Origin: Bacteroidales bacterium
Lineage (GTDB): Bacteria; Bacteroidota; Bacteroidia; Bacteroidales; UBA932
Assembly: GCA_017476575.1 (NCBI GenBank)
Contig: JAFUZO010000047.1
Coordinates: forward strand, 16,640 to 80,639
Length of the DNA stretch: 64,000 bases
Reading direction: 5' to 3'
Of this stretch, positions 27,822 to 35,709 are shown piece after piece. The position numbers and the translations under genes are program-made. The notes under the pieces are model-generated. The model saw only the letters and a list, made by a program, of their open reading frames with translations, did not search any database and was not told where the DNA came from. Positions within the stretch are counted from its first letter, which is position 1; the number at the start of each line of letters is the position of its first letter.

Positions 27822-28475
27822 TTACAGCTTGTCACCGAAGGCCAGGTCGCCCGCGTCGCCGAGGCCCGGGACGATGTAGCTGTGGCTGGTGAGTTCTTCA
27901 TCGATGGCGGCGACCCAGAGGGTGATCTCGTCGCCGTACTGTTGGGAGAGGTGGTCGATGGCATAGGTGCTGGCGATCGGGCAGACGAGGTGGATATGGG
28001 TGGGATTGCCCCCTTCCTGGCGGAGCTTTTCGCAGGCGACCTCGACGGAGGAACCGGTGGCGAGCATGGTGTCGGCAAGGACGAGTGTCTTACCCTCCAG
28101 CGACGGTGTCGTGCAATAGTCGGCCCGGATTTCGAACCAGTCTCCCTTGCCGTACTTGCGGAAGGCGGCGAGGAAGGCGGCTTCGGCATGGTCGAAGTAA
28201 TGGAAGATGCCCTTCTGCAGCGGTAGGCCGGCCCGGAGGATGGTGGAGATGACGAGCGGTGTGTCGCAAGTGGAAACCCTGGCGATGCCGAGCGGTGTCA
28301 CAACATCTTTGACAGAATACTCCAGGACCTTGGAAAGCTCATAGGCAAAGATTTCGCCGACCCTTTCGAGGTTGGTCCGGAAACGGAGGCTGTCTTTCTG
28401 GATACGGGCATCCCGCATTTCTGCGATGAAGGTGTTGAGAACCGAATTGTTCTCGCCGAGATTGATGACTTTCAT
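27822..28475 (-). CDS. upp: Uracil phosphoribosyltransferase
   Basis: Upp converts uracil and PRPP to UMP in pyrimidine salvage. The 217-aa protein shows the PRPP loop LVLADTMLATGSSVEVA, RAGLPLQKGIFHYF and the uracil-binding C-terminal segment YIVPGLGDAGDLAFG, with the family's usual length. It is convergent with glpF and has its own TATATTTG promoter. A short perfect hairpin lies directly before its start codon. Confidence 0.95.
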   Translation of the reverse strand: MKVINLGENNSVLNTFIAEMRDARIQKDSLRFRTNLERVGEIFAYELSKVLEYSVKDVVTPLGIARVSTCDTPLVISTILRAGLPLQKGIFHYFDHAEAAFLAAFRKYGKGDWFEIRADYCTTPSLEGKTLVLADTMLATGSSVEVACEKLRQEGGNPTHIHLVCPIASTYAIDHLSQQYGDEITLWVAAIDEELTSHSYIVPGLGDAGDLAFGDKL

Positions 28476-28478
28476 GGG

Positions 28479-28499
28479 CTTCGAATCTGTTATTCGAAG
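28479..28499 (-). promoter_or_regulatory. Hairpin abutting the upp start codon
   Basis: CTTCGAAT (28479-28486) and ATTCGAAG (28492-28499) form an 8-bp perfect stem with a 5-nt loop, ending 3 nt before the upp ATG. It lies at or near the expected transcript start, so it could affect translation or be a protein-binding palindrome. No regulator is evident. Confidence 0.45.
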
Positions 28500-28501
28500 T
28501 A

Positions 28502-28530
28502 CAAATATAAAAAAAATATCTGAGAGTCAA
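28502..28530 (-). promoter_or_regulatory. Promoter for upp
   Basis: Minus-strand TATATTTG at 28502-28509 fits TAnnTTTG, with TTG at 28528-28530, 18 nt upstream. It gives a leader of about 20 nt. Confidence 0.7.
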
Positions 28531-28564
28531 TAATGTGATGGGAGGTTTCGTCATCGTGATGTGC

Positions 28565-28682
28565 AAAAAACAACCTGCTTCAACGCTCCTGTCGCTTCGC
28601 GGCCCCGGGGCCCCCGGAAATCTGTGATTTTTGGGGTGGCTCTATTCCAGGCAAATGTCGCTTTTGAAGCAGGTTATTTTTT
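28565..28682. repeat. 118-nt stem-loop repeat, copy 3 (upp-engB gap, inverted)
   Basis: Its orientation is opposite to copies 1 and 2. Arms AAAAAACAACCTGCTTCAA (28565-28583) and TTGAAGCAGGTTATTTTTT (28664-28682) pair at 18 of 19 positions. The 80-nt interior, read on the minus strand, differs from copy 2 at only a few bases. It lies between divergent upp and engB, upstream of both, so termination of those genes cannot explain its presence. Confidence 0.9.
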
Positions 28683-28722
28683 CCGGTTTCATAATCGGGT
28701 TGTTGTTTTGAGCAATTTCCGT

Positions 28723-28730
28723 TATCTTTG
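28723..28730 (+). promoter_or_regulatory. -7 element of the engB promoter
   Basis: TATCTTTG on the plus strand is 24 nt before the engB start. TTG trinucleotides at 28700-28705 lie at a suitable -33 distance. Confidence 0.65.
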
Positions 28731-28754
28731 TGCCGGATTTAACGGGAGGCACCT

Positions 28755-29351
28755 ATGAGGATTACCAAAGCAACATTTGCAGGCAGCAGCACCACGGTGC
28801 AGCAGAAACCTGTCCGGAAGCTCGCGGAGTTCGCCTTCATTGGACGCTCCAATGTGGGGAAGTCCTCACTCATCAACATGCTTACCGGCAACGGCAAGTT
28901 GGCCAAGACCTCGCAGACACCAGGCAAGACGCAGCTGGTCAACCACTTCCTGGTCAATGACGCTTGGTATCTGGTGGACCTTCCGGGTTACGGCTACGCC
29001 AAGCTGCCGGACTGTAAGCGGGCTGCACTGCGCCACATGATCTGGGATTACATCAACCATTCGGAGGAGATGGTGATGCTTTTCGTGCTGCTGGACTCCC
29101 GCCACGACATGCAGCAGGTCGACCTGGCCTTCATCTCGGAGCTGGGGGAGAAGGGGGTCCCGATCGGCCTTGTTTTCACCAAGGCTGACAAGCAGGGGCC
29201 GACTGCCCTGGCCGCCCAGGTCGAAAAGAACAAGGCCCGGCTCCTGGAGGAATGGGAGGAACTGCCCCCGGTCTTCGTCACCTCTTCGCGGACCGGATTG
29301 GGGAAGGAAGATATTGTCAACTATATAGGAACCGTACTCGAAACATTATGA
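28755..29351 (+). CDS. engB: Ribosome biogenesis GTP-binding protein EngB (YsxC/YihA)
   Basis: EngB is a small GTPase for large-subunit assembly. The 198-aa protein has the P-loop GRSNVGKSSLINML, G3 VDLPGYGYAKLP, G4 TKAD and a C-terminal TSSRTGLGK (G5). Its size and order of motifs are normal. The ATGA overlap with prs indicates translational coupling. It heads a run engB-prs-small membrane gene-der. Confidence 0.95.
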   Translation: MRITKATFAGSSTTVQQKPVRKLAEFAFIGRSNVGKSSLINMLTGNGKLAKTSQTPGKTQLVNHFLVNDAWYLVDLPGYGYAKLPDCKRAALRHMIWDYINHSEEMVMLFVLLDSRHDMQQVDLAFISELGEKGVPIGLVFTKADKQGPTALAAQVEKNKARLLEEWEELPPVFVTSSRTGLGKEDIVNYIGTVLETL

Positions 29352-30349
29352 TCAATGATGTCCACAAGCACCGCATGGTGCTCTTTTCTTGTGAGGCGAC
29401 CCGTTATTTCGCCGAAAAAGTGGTCGTTGCCATGAACAAGATGAAACGCCCGGACGAGCCGGAGGTCACCCTCGGCTCCCTGGAAATCTCCCATTTCAGC
29501 GATGGTGAGTTCCAGCCGTCGTTCTCCGAGAGCGTCCGCGGCGTAACCTGTTTCATCCTTCAGTCCACCTTTCCGCCGACGGACAACCTGATGCAGCTTC
29601 TCCTTGCCATCGACGCGGCCAAGCGGGCTTCGGCCAACAAGGTCATCGCCGTCATCCCGTATTTCGGCTGGGCCCGGCAGGACCGCAAGGACAAACCGCG
29701 GGTATCCATCGGCGCCAAACTGGTGGCCAACATGCTCAAGACGGCCGGCACCGACAGCCTCATGGTCTGCGACCTGCATGCCGACCAGATCCAGGGATTC
29801 TTCGACCTTCCGGTCAACCACCTGTACGCCTCGAACGATTTCCTGGGTATCCTCAAGAAGCTCCAGCGCCAGAGCAAGGACCGTTTCACCCTCGCCGCGC
29901 CCGACATGGGCGGAGCGAAGCGCGTCAATGCCTATGCGAAGTACCTGCACTGTCCGGTCGTAATCTGCCATAAGACCCGCGCCCGCGCCAATGTGGTCGA
30001 GCGTATCCAGCCGATCGGCGAGGTCGAGGGACGTGACATCGTGATCATCGACGACATCATCGACACGGCCGGCACCTTGACCGCTGCGGCCAACGAGCTG
30101 GTGAAGCGGGGAGCCAACAGCGTCCGCGCCTTTGCGACCCATGCTGTGCTGTCCGGCCCTGCGTATGAGCGGATCGACGCTTCAGCGTTGACGGAGGTCT
30201 ATGTGACCGATACGATTCCGCTCTCCGACGATCCGGAGAAAGTCAAGCTCCAGGGTAAGTTCCGGGTGGTCTCCCTGGCGGAGACCTTTGCCCGGATGAT
30301 ATTGAAAGTGTACAATTACGAACCGATTTCCGACGAGTTCCCGTTATGA
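29348..30349 (+). CDS. prs: Ribose-phosphate pyrophosphokinase
   Basis: Prs makes PRPP from ribose 5-phosphate and ATP. The 333-aa protein has the flexible-loop region YFGWARQDRKDKPRVSIGAK, the catalytic VCDLHADQIQGFFD, and the PRPP-binding VIIDDIIDTAGTLTAAA. The N-terminus (FSCEATRYFAEKV) differs from the usual sequence but is colinear. It overlaps engB by 4 nt (ATGA) and the next ORF by 4 nt. Confidence 0.95.
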   Translation: MINDVHKHRMVLFSCEATRYFAEKVVVAMNKMKRPDEPEVTLGSLEISHFSDGEFQPSFSESVRGVTCFILQSTFPPTDNLMQLLLAIDAAKRASANKVIAVIPYFGWARQDRKDKPRVSIGAKLVANMLKTAGTDSLMVCDLHADQIQGFFDLPVNHLYASNDFLGILKKLQRQSKDRFTLAAPDMGGAKRVNAYAKYLHCPVVICHKTRARANVVERIQPIGEVEGRDIVIIDDIIDTAGTLTAAANELVKRGANSVRAFATHAVLSGPAYERIDASALTEVYVTDTIPLSDDPEKVKLQGKFRVVSLAETFARMILKVYNYEPISDEFPL

Positions 30350-30603
30350 AAGTCTTCCTCGCTGCCCTCGTTTTCGTGGGACTTGCCGTCCTGTTGCTCG
30401 GGGTCAATATCTTCCTGTTCAAGCGTCCCTTCCCGGACGGGGAGATATCGACCAATCCTGAGATGCGGCGGCGAGGCATCAAGTGTGCGAAACAGGAAGA
30501 GATGGAACTGCTGCGGAAGCAGACCGGACAGGCTGCCTGTGACGGGCAGTTCAGCGATGCTTGCTCCGGCTGCGCTTTGTTCGGGTTAGAGAAAAAGGAA
30601 TAA
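30346..30603 (+). CDS. Small Cys-containing single-span membrane protein, unknown function
   Basis: The 85-aa product has one N-terminal hydrophobic segment (about residues 3-25) and a short hydrophilic tail. The tail holds four cysteines: one in IKCAKQEE and three in [19 protein letters not shown]. The spacing could ligate a metal or cluster, but no named family is recognised. It overlaps prs by 4 nt and ends 2 nt before der, so it is a genuine operon member. Comparison with small Cys-bearing assembly factors is speculative. Confidence 0.7.
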   Translation: MKVFLAALVFVGLAVLLLGVNIFLFKRPFPDGEISTNPEMRRRGIKCAKQEEMELLRKQTGQAACDGQFSDACSGCALFGLEKKE

Positions 30604-30605
30604 TT

Positions 30606-31913
30606 ATGGCTCTTGTAGCGATTGTGGGACGCCCGAACGTGGGAAAGTCCACTCTTTTCAACAGGCTGGTCGGTATGCGGCAGGCCATCGTCGACGAGAC
30701 GGCGGGTGTCACCCGGGACCGGCATTACGGCAAGTGCGAATGGTGCGGCACTGAATTCTCGGTGGTCGACACCGGCGGCTACACCTCCAATTCCGACGAT
30801 GTCTTCGAGGAGGCGATCCGCCGCCAGGTGGTCATCGCCATCGAGGAGGCTGACGTCGTGCTTTTCATGTGCGAGGCCGCCACGGGCATCACCGACTATG
30901 ATGCCGAGATTGCAGACCTGCTGCGCCGGTCGAAGAAGCCGGTCGTCCTTTGTGTCAACAAAGTGGACTCCGGCGAGAAGTTGTATGACGCCTATGATTT
31001 CTATGCCTTGGGCCTCGGCGAGGTGTGGACCATCTCGGCTGCCAACGGATCCGGGACCGGCGACCTGCTGGATGCGGTCGTGAAGGTGCTGCCTGACGAG
31101 GCGGAGGCGGAGGACGACCATGCCGGCCTGCCGCACATCGCCATCGTCGGGCGCCCGAACGTGGGCAAGTCGTCGATGACGAATGCCTTGCTGGGCGAGG
31201 AGCGCAATATCGTCACTCCCGTCGCCGGCACCACGCGCGATTCCATCTCCACCTATTACAACAAGTTCGGCCACGAATTCATGCTGGTCGACACCGCCGG
31301 GATGCGCCGCCGGAGCAAGGTCCACGAGGACCTGGAGTTCTATTCGGTCCTGCGGGCGATGCGCACGATCGAGCATTCCGATGTGTGCATCCTCATGATC
31401 GACGCCACCCTCGGCATGGAGGCGCAGGACATGAACATCTTCAACATCATCCAGAAGAACCGTAAGGGGTGTGTCCTCGTCGTGAACAAGTGGGACCTCT
31501 TCGAGAAGGAGTCCAACACGATGCGGGACTACAGGGAGTCCTTGAAGGCGCGCCTGGCCCCGTCCAACGATATCCCTGTCATCTTCACATCGGTACTGGA
31601 CAAGCAGCGGATCCTCGATGTACTGGATGCCGCCGCCCATGTGGCGGAGAACATGAAGCGCCGGATTCCCACGTCGGCCCTCAACGACGCCATGCTGCCC
31701 GAGATCGAGAACTACCCGCCGCCGGCCTGGAAGGGGAAGTATGTGAAGATCAAATACGTCACCCAGCTTCCGACCCGCACGCCGCAGTTCGCTTTCTTCT
31801 GCAATCTGCCCCAGTGGGTCAAGGATCCCTACAAACGTTTCCTGGAAAACAAGATCCGCCAGCACTTCGACTTCACCGGCTGTCCCATTCAGGTCTATAC
31901 CCGCGCGAAGTGA
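30606..31913 (+). CDS. der: Ribosome biogenesis GTPase Der (EngA)
   Basis: Der carries two GTPase domains followed by a KH-like domain and acts in 50S assembly. The 435-aa protein shows two P-loops, [14 protein letters not shown] near residue 8 and [14 protein letters not shown] near residue 180, each with a DTAG/DTGG switch ([20 protein letters not shown]) and an NKxD (NKVD, NKWD). Length is normal. It is followed by a strong hairpin terminator. Confidence 0.97.
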   Translation: MALVAIVGRPNVGKSTLFNRLVGMRQAIVDETAGVTRDRHYGKCEWCGTEFSVVDTGGYTSNSDDVFEEAIRRQVVIAIEEADVVLFMCEAATGITDYDAEIADLLRRSKKPVVLCVNKVDSGEKLYDAYDFYALGLGEVWTISAANGSGTGDLLDAVVKVLPDEAEAEDDHAGLPHIAIVGRPNVGKSSMTNALLGEERNIVTPVAGTTRDSISTYYNKFGHEFMLVDTAGMRRRSKVHEDLEFYSVLRAMRTIEHSDVCILMIDATLGMEAQDMNIFNIIQKNRKGCVLVVNKWDLFEKESNTMRDYRESLKARLAPSNDIPVIFTSVLDKQRILDVLDAAAHVAENMKRRIPTSALNDAMLPEIENYPPPAWKGKYVKIKYVTQLPTRTPQFAFFCNLPQWVKDPYKRFLENKIRQHFDFTGCPIQVYTRAK

Positions 31914-31942
31914 CTTGGGAATCACTTTTACACACTACATTC

Positions 31943-31974
31943 ATCCGTGGAAGGTTGCATTCCACGGATTTTTT
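31943..31974 (+). terminator. Intrinsic terminator after der
   Basis: ATCCGTGGAA (31943-31952) pairs perfectly with TTCCACGGAT (31960-31969) around a 7-nt loop, followed by a T run to 31974. It ends the engB-prs-der transcript. The next promoter begins inside it. Confidence 0.85.
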
Positions 31975-31984
31975 GTTATATTTG
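31955..31984 (+). promoter_or_regulatory. Promoter for xseA overlapping the der terminator
   Basis: TATATTTG at 31977-31984 is the -7 element. TTG at 31955-31957, in the loop of the terminator hairpin, is 19 nt upstream and fits the -33 element. The predicted leader to xseA is about 17 nt. Confidence 0.7.
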
Positions 31985-32007
31985 TAAGGTGGAGTCCAGA
32001 CTGGCTT

Positions 32008-33477
32008 ATGGCACGGGATTACATGGAGTTGATGGAGCTGATGGCTCGGCTGAAGGAGGGTATCGCGGATGCCTTCCCGGGGAAGACGTGGGTGAAGGCG
32101 GAGATTTCGTCATGGAGCCCGCGCACCAACGGGCACTGCTACCTGAGCCTTTCCCAGACCCGTGGCGGGAAGGTGGTCGCCGAATCGCGGGCGATGATCT
32201 GGAAGTGGAATTATCCGCAGCTCAAGGAGTTTTTCGAGAGGGCGGCCGGGCAGCCCCTCCAGGCCGGTATCACGGTGCTGGTGCGGGTGCAGGTCAACTT
32301 CAGCGAACTGTACGGGGTGAGCCTGTTCATCGACGACATCGATCCGGCCTTCACCCTCGGCGAGGCGGCACTGGAGCGGAAACGGGCCATCGAGAAGCTG
32401 ACGGCCCGGGGATATATGGACATGCAGAAGGAGCTCTCCCTGCCCCGGCTGCCCTACCGGCTCGCGGTCATCACCTCGAAGATGGCGGCGGGCTACGGCG
32501 ACTTCCGGCGCCACCTGCTGGAGAACGAGGCCGGCTATGCCTTCCAGGTGGACCTCTACGAGGCCCTGATGCAGGGCGAATCCGCCCCGGCCTCCATCAT
32601 GGCGGCCATCCTGGAGATCGGGGAGAAGCCCTATGATGCCCTGCTGATCCTGCGGGGCGGGGGTTCAGAACTCGATCTGGCCTGTTTCGACGACTTCGAC
32701 CTCGCTGTCACCATTGCCACCTGTCCTGTTCCGGTTTTCACCGCTATCGGCCATGACCGCGACTATCATATCGCTGACATGGTGGCCAACCGGTCTGTCA
32801 AGACGCCGACGGCCTTGGCGGACCTTTTCCTGGACTGCTATGCAGCGGAGGATGCCCTCATCGATGCGGCGGAGAACCGCATCGCCCGGGATGTCCGTCG
32901 GCGACTTTCGGACGAGGGAATGCGGCTGAAGGTGCTCGATGCCAGGACGGCGCAGGGAGTCGGTGACCGGCTGAACGTCATGGGTGGACGGCTGGATGCC
33001 GCCCACAACCGGATCCGTCTGGCATTGGCCCGGAAAGAGAATGATTTGGTGCAGTCCCTGCAGCAGCGGTCCGCACGTATTTCGATGGGTCTGATGGGGA
33101 TGGTGAACCGGAAGACCCTGGCCCTGGAAGAGGCAAGGACCCGGGTGAGCCGGGGACTGACCCGCAAGCAGCACGAGGTGGCGAAGGCTGTCGATGTTGC
33201 GGCTTCCCGGCTGAAATATGCTGCGGGGGCCCGGCTGGGAATGGCGGTTTCCGCCGTAGCGCTCAAAGAGGCCCTCGTCAAGGCCTCCGACCCGCGCAAG
33301 ATCCTCGCCCTGGGCTACGTCCTTGTGACGGGGCAGGACAACAAGGTCCTCAAGACGGTGGACCGTGTCGCGGTCGGCGACTGTATCGGCGTCCGTTTCG
33401 CCGACGGCTCCCTCCGCGCCACGGTGGGTGAGGTGTACACGGAGCACGTAGACAATGACAAAGTGAATATTGCTTGA
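32008..33477 (+). CDS. xseA: Exodeoxyribonuclease VII large subunit
   Basis: XseA with XseB degrades single-stranded DNA. The 489-aa protein has an N-terminal OB fold (WVKAEISSWSPRTNGHCYLSL), a catalytic domain with RLAVITSKMAAGYGDFRRHL, ILRGGGSELDLACFDDFDLA and AIGHDRDYHIADMVANRSVKTPTA. A long helical C-terminal region follows. The ATG at 32008 is the first after the promoter; upstream in-frame codons lie within the terminator. xseB follows after 33 nt. Confidence 0.95.
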   Translation: MARDYMELMELMARLKEGIADAFPGKTWVKAEISSWSPRTNGHCYLSLSQTRGGKVVAESRAMIWKWNYPQLKEFFERAAGQPLQAGITVLVRVQVNFSELYGVSLFIDDIDPAFTLGEAALERKRAIEKLTARGYMDMQKELSLPRLPYRLAVITSKMAAGYGDFRRHLLENEAGYAFQVDLYEALMQGESAPASIMAAILEIGEKPYDALLILRGGGSELDLACFDDFDLAVTIATCPVPVFTAIGHDRDYHIADMVANRSVKTPTALADLFLDCYAAEDALIDAAENRIARDVRRRLSDEGMRLKVLDARTAQGVGDRLNVMGGRLDAAHNRIRLALARKENDLVQSLQQRSARISMGLMGMVNRKTLALEEARTRVSRGLTRKQHEVAKAVDVAASRLKYAAGARLGMAVSAVALKEALVKASDPRKILALGYVLVTGQDNKVLKTVDRVAVGDCIGVRFADGSLRATVGEVYTEHVDNDKVNIA

Positions 33478-33510
33478 TAAGAGTGTCCCTGGAACAAAAA
33501 GAAAGAGGTT

Positions 33511-33699
33511 ATGGAAGAGAAGTTTGACTACACGAAGGCGATGGCCGAACTCGATGCGATTGTGAAGAAGGTCGAGGATCCGGCGACGAAACTGGATGAT
33601 ATCGATGCGCTGGTCAGCCGCAGCAAGGAACTTATCAAGGCCTGCCGCGAGTACCTCCGCACCGTAAAAGAAAAAGTCGACAGTCTCGATAAGGAGTGA
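33511..33699 (+). CDS. xseB: Exodeoxyribonuclease VII small subunit
   Basis: XseB wraps the helical stalk of XseA. The 62-aa product is a two-helix protein with the expected FDYTKAMAELDAIVKKVED start and an SKELIKACREYL second helix, at family length. It follows xseA directly and precedes glgB by 1 nt, so the exonuclease and glycogen genes share a transcript. Confidence 0.92.
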   Translation: MEEKFDYTKAMAELDAIVKKVEDPATKLDDIDALVSRSKELIKACREYLRTVKEKVDSLDKE

Positions 33700-33700
33700 T

Positions 33701-35698
33701 ATGGAAAAGATCTATGAGACAGACCCGTATCTGATGCCGTACCAAAGCGCCATCGAGGCACGGCACCGGCGTATCCTCGACGCCCGTCGCAAGATGGCCG
33801 GCGACCGTCCCCTCAGGGAGGCGGTCAACAACCATCTGTACTACGGCCTGCACCGCTGCGCCGACGGTTCTTGGGTGTTCCGGGAGTGGGCGCCGAATGC
33901 AACCAGGATCTATCTGGTCGGTGACTGCAACAATTGGAAGCGCACGGAAGCCTATGCCCTCCATCCCGTCGGCCAGGGCAATTGGGAACTGACCCTTCCC
34001 GCTTTCTTCCTGAGCCACGGCGACCTCTACAAACTGTATATCGAATGGCCCGGCGGAGGCGGGGAGCGGCTGCCCGCCTACGTGACCCGTGCCGTCCAGG
34101 ATCCGCAGACGAAGGTTTTCGCCGCCCAGGTCTGGGACCCGGCCGAGCCTTACGTTTGGAAGCACTCCCGTGCCGGGAAGCGTCCCCATCCGATGATCTA
34201 CGAATGCCATATCGGCATGTCTTCCGAGGAAGAGAAGGTCGCCACCTTCGAGGACTTCCGCCGCGACGTCCTGCCCAGGGTCAAGCGCCTCGGCTACGAT
34301 ACCCTTCAGGTCATGGCCCTTCAGGAGCATCCCTATTACGGCTCCTTCGGCTACCAGGTGTCCAACTTCTTCGCCTTGAGTTCCCGTTTCGGCACTCCGG
34401 AAGAGTTCAAGCGCCTGGTCGATGATGCCCACGGCAAGGGCATCGCCGTGGTGATGGACATAGTCCACTCCCACAGCGTGGCCAACGAGGCGGAAGGTCT
34501 GTCGCGGTTCGACGGCCGCGAAGACCTCTATTTCTACGCCGGCCCCCAGGGGCACCATCCTGCGTGGGGGTCCCGCTGCTTCGACTACGGCAAGGACGAG
34601 ACCCGCTATTTCCTCCTGTCCAACGTCAAGTACTGGATGGAAGAGTACCATATCGACGGTTTCCGCTTTGACGGGGTGACCTCGATGCTCTACTGGGACC
34701 ACGGTCTCGGCAAGGACTTCGGCGACTACCGCCTGTACTTTGACGAGGGAGTGGACGAGAACGCCGTGACCTACCTGGCCCTCGCCAACCAGCTCGTGCA
34801 TGAGATGGACCCGAACGGCTTCACCATCGCCGAGGATGTCAGCGGGATGGCCGGGCTGGCCGCCCCCTTCGCGGCCGGCGGTATCGGCTTCGACTTCCGC
34901 ATGGCCATGGGCGTGGCCGACCACTGGATCAAGTGGATCAAGGAACTTCCCGACGAACAATGGTCCGTCGGCGAGATCTGGTGGCAGCTCACCAACAAAC
35001 GCGCCGACGAGAAGACCATCTCCTATGCCGAATGCCACGACCAGGCGCTGGTCGGTGACAAGACCCTCATCTTCCGCCTTATGGACAAGGAGATGTACTT
35101 CTCGATGAACCTGGATTCGCAGAACCTGGTCGTGGACCGCGGCATCGCCCTGCACAAGATGATCCGTCTGGTGACGGCTGCGACGGCGGGTGACGGCTAC
35201 CTCAATTTCATGGGCAACGAGTTCGGACATCCCGAATGGATCGACTTTCCCCGGGAGGGGAACGGCTGGTCCTTCTCCCATGCCCGGCGTCAGTGGTCCC
35301 TCTCCGGGCCGGACTACCTCCGGTACAGCTATCTGCGCCGTTTCGACGAAGCGATGGTGCATCTCGTCCGGCAGGAACGCATCCTCTTCGCAAAACCTGA
35401 GCTCCTCGTCCAGGACGAGCAGAAGAAAATCTTGATTTTCAAGCGCGGAAACTGTATCTTTGCACTGAATTTCTCGGCCACAGGATCATTCGCAGATTAT
35501 GGGTTTGCGGCGCCTGCGGGTGAATGGGTGGATGTTCTCGACAGCGACGAGGCCCGTTTCAACGGATTCTCGCGGCTGGCAGCCGGTGAGCATCATTCGA
35601 CCGTGCACGAGAAATCCCCGAACGGCGACCTGCGCTACGACGATACGTTATACCTGTACCTTCCCTCGCGGAGTGCGGTCGTGCTGAAAAAACTATAA
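33701..35698 (+). CDS. glgB: 1,4-alpha-glucan branching enzyme (GH13)
   Basis: This enzyme creates alpha-1,6 branches in glycogen. The 665-aa protein resembles the eukaryote-like branching subgroup: an N-terminal CBM48 domain (FREWAPNATRIYLVGDCNNW), then the GH13 barrel with DIVHSHSVANE, GFRFDGVTSMLYWDHG (nucleophile Asp), FTIAEDVSGM (acid Glu) and YAECHDQALVGDKT. A C-terminal beta domain ends it. It is the first gene of a five-gene glycogen locus. Confidence 0.94.
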   Translation: MEKIYETDPYLMPYQSAIEARHRRILDARRKMAGDRPLREAVNNHLYYGLHRCADGSWVFREWAPNATRIYLVGDCNNWKRTEAYALHPVGQGNWELTLPAFFLSHGDLYKLYIEWPGGGGERLPAYVTRAVQDPQTKVFAAQVWDPAEPYVWKHSRAGKRPHPMIYECHIGMSSEEEKVATFEDFRRDVLPRVKRLGYDTLQVMALQEHPYYGSFGYQVSNFFALSSRFGTPEEFKRLVDDAHGKGIAVVMDIVHSHSVANEAEGLSRFDGREDLYFYAGPQGHHPAWGSRCFDYGKDETRYFLLSNVKYWMEEYHIDGFRFDGVTSMLYWDHGLGKDFGDYRLYFDEGVDENAVTYLALANQLVHEMDPNGFTIAEDVSGMAGLAAPFAAGGIGFDFRMAMGVADHWIKWIKELPDEQWSVGEIWWQLTNKRADEKTISYAECHDQALVGDKTLIFRLMDKEMYFSMNLDSQNLVVDRGIALHKMIRLVTAATAGDGYLNFMGNEFGHPEWIDFPREGNGWSFSHARRQWSLSGPDYLRYSYLRRFDEAMVHLVRQERILFAKPELLVQDEQKKILIFKRGNCIFALNFSATGSFADYGFAAPAGEWVDVLDSDEARFNGFSRLAAGEHHSTVHEKSPNGDLRYDDTLYLYLPSRSAVVLKKL

Positions 35699-35709
35699 AG
35701 GGACACACT

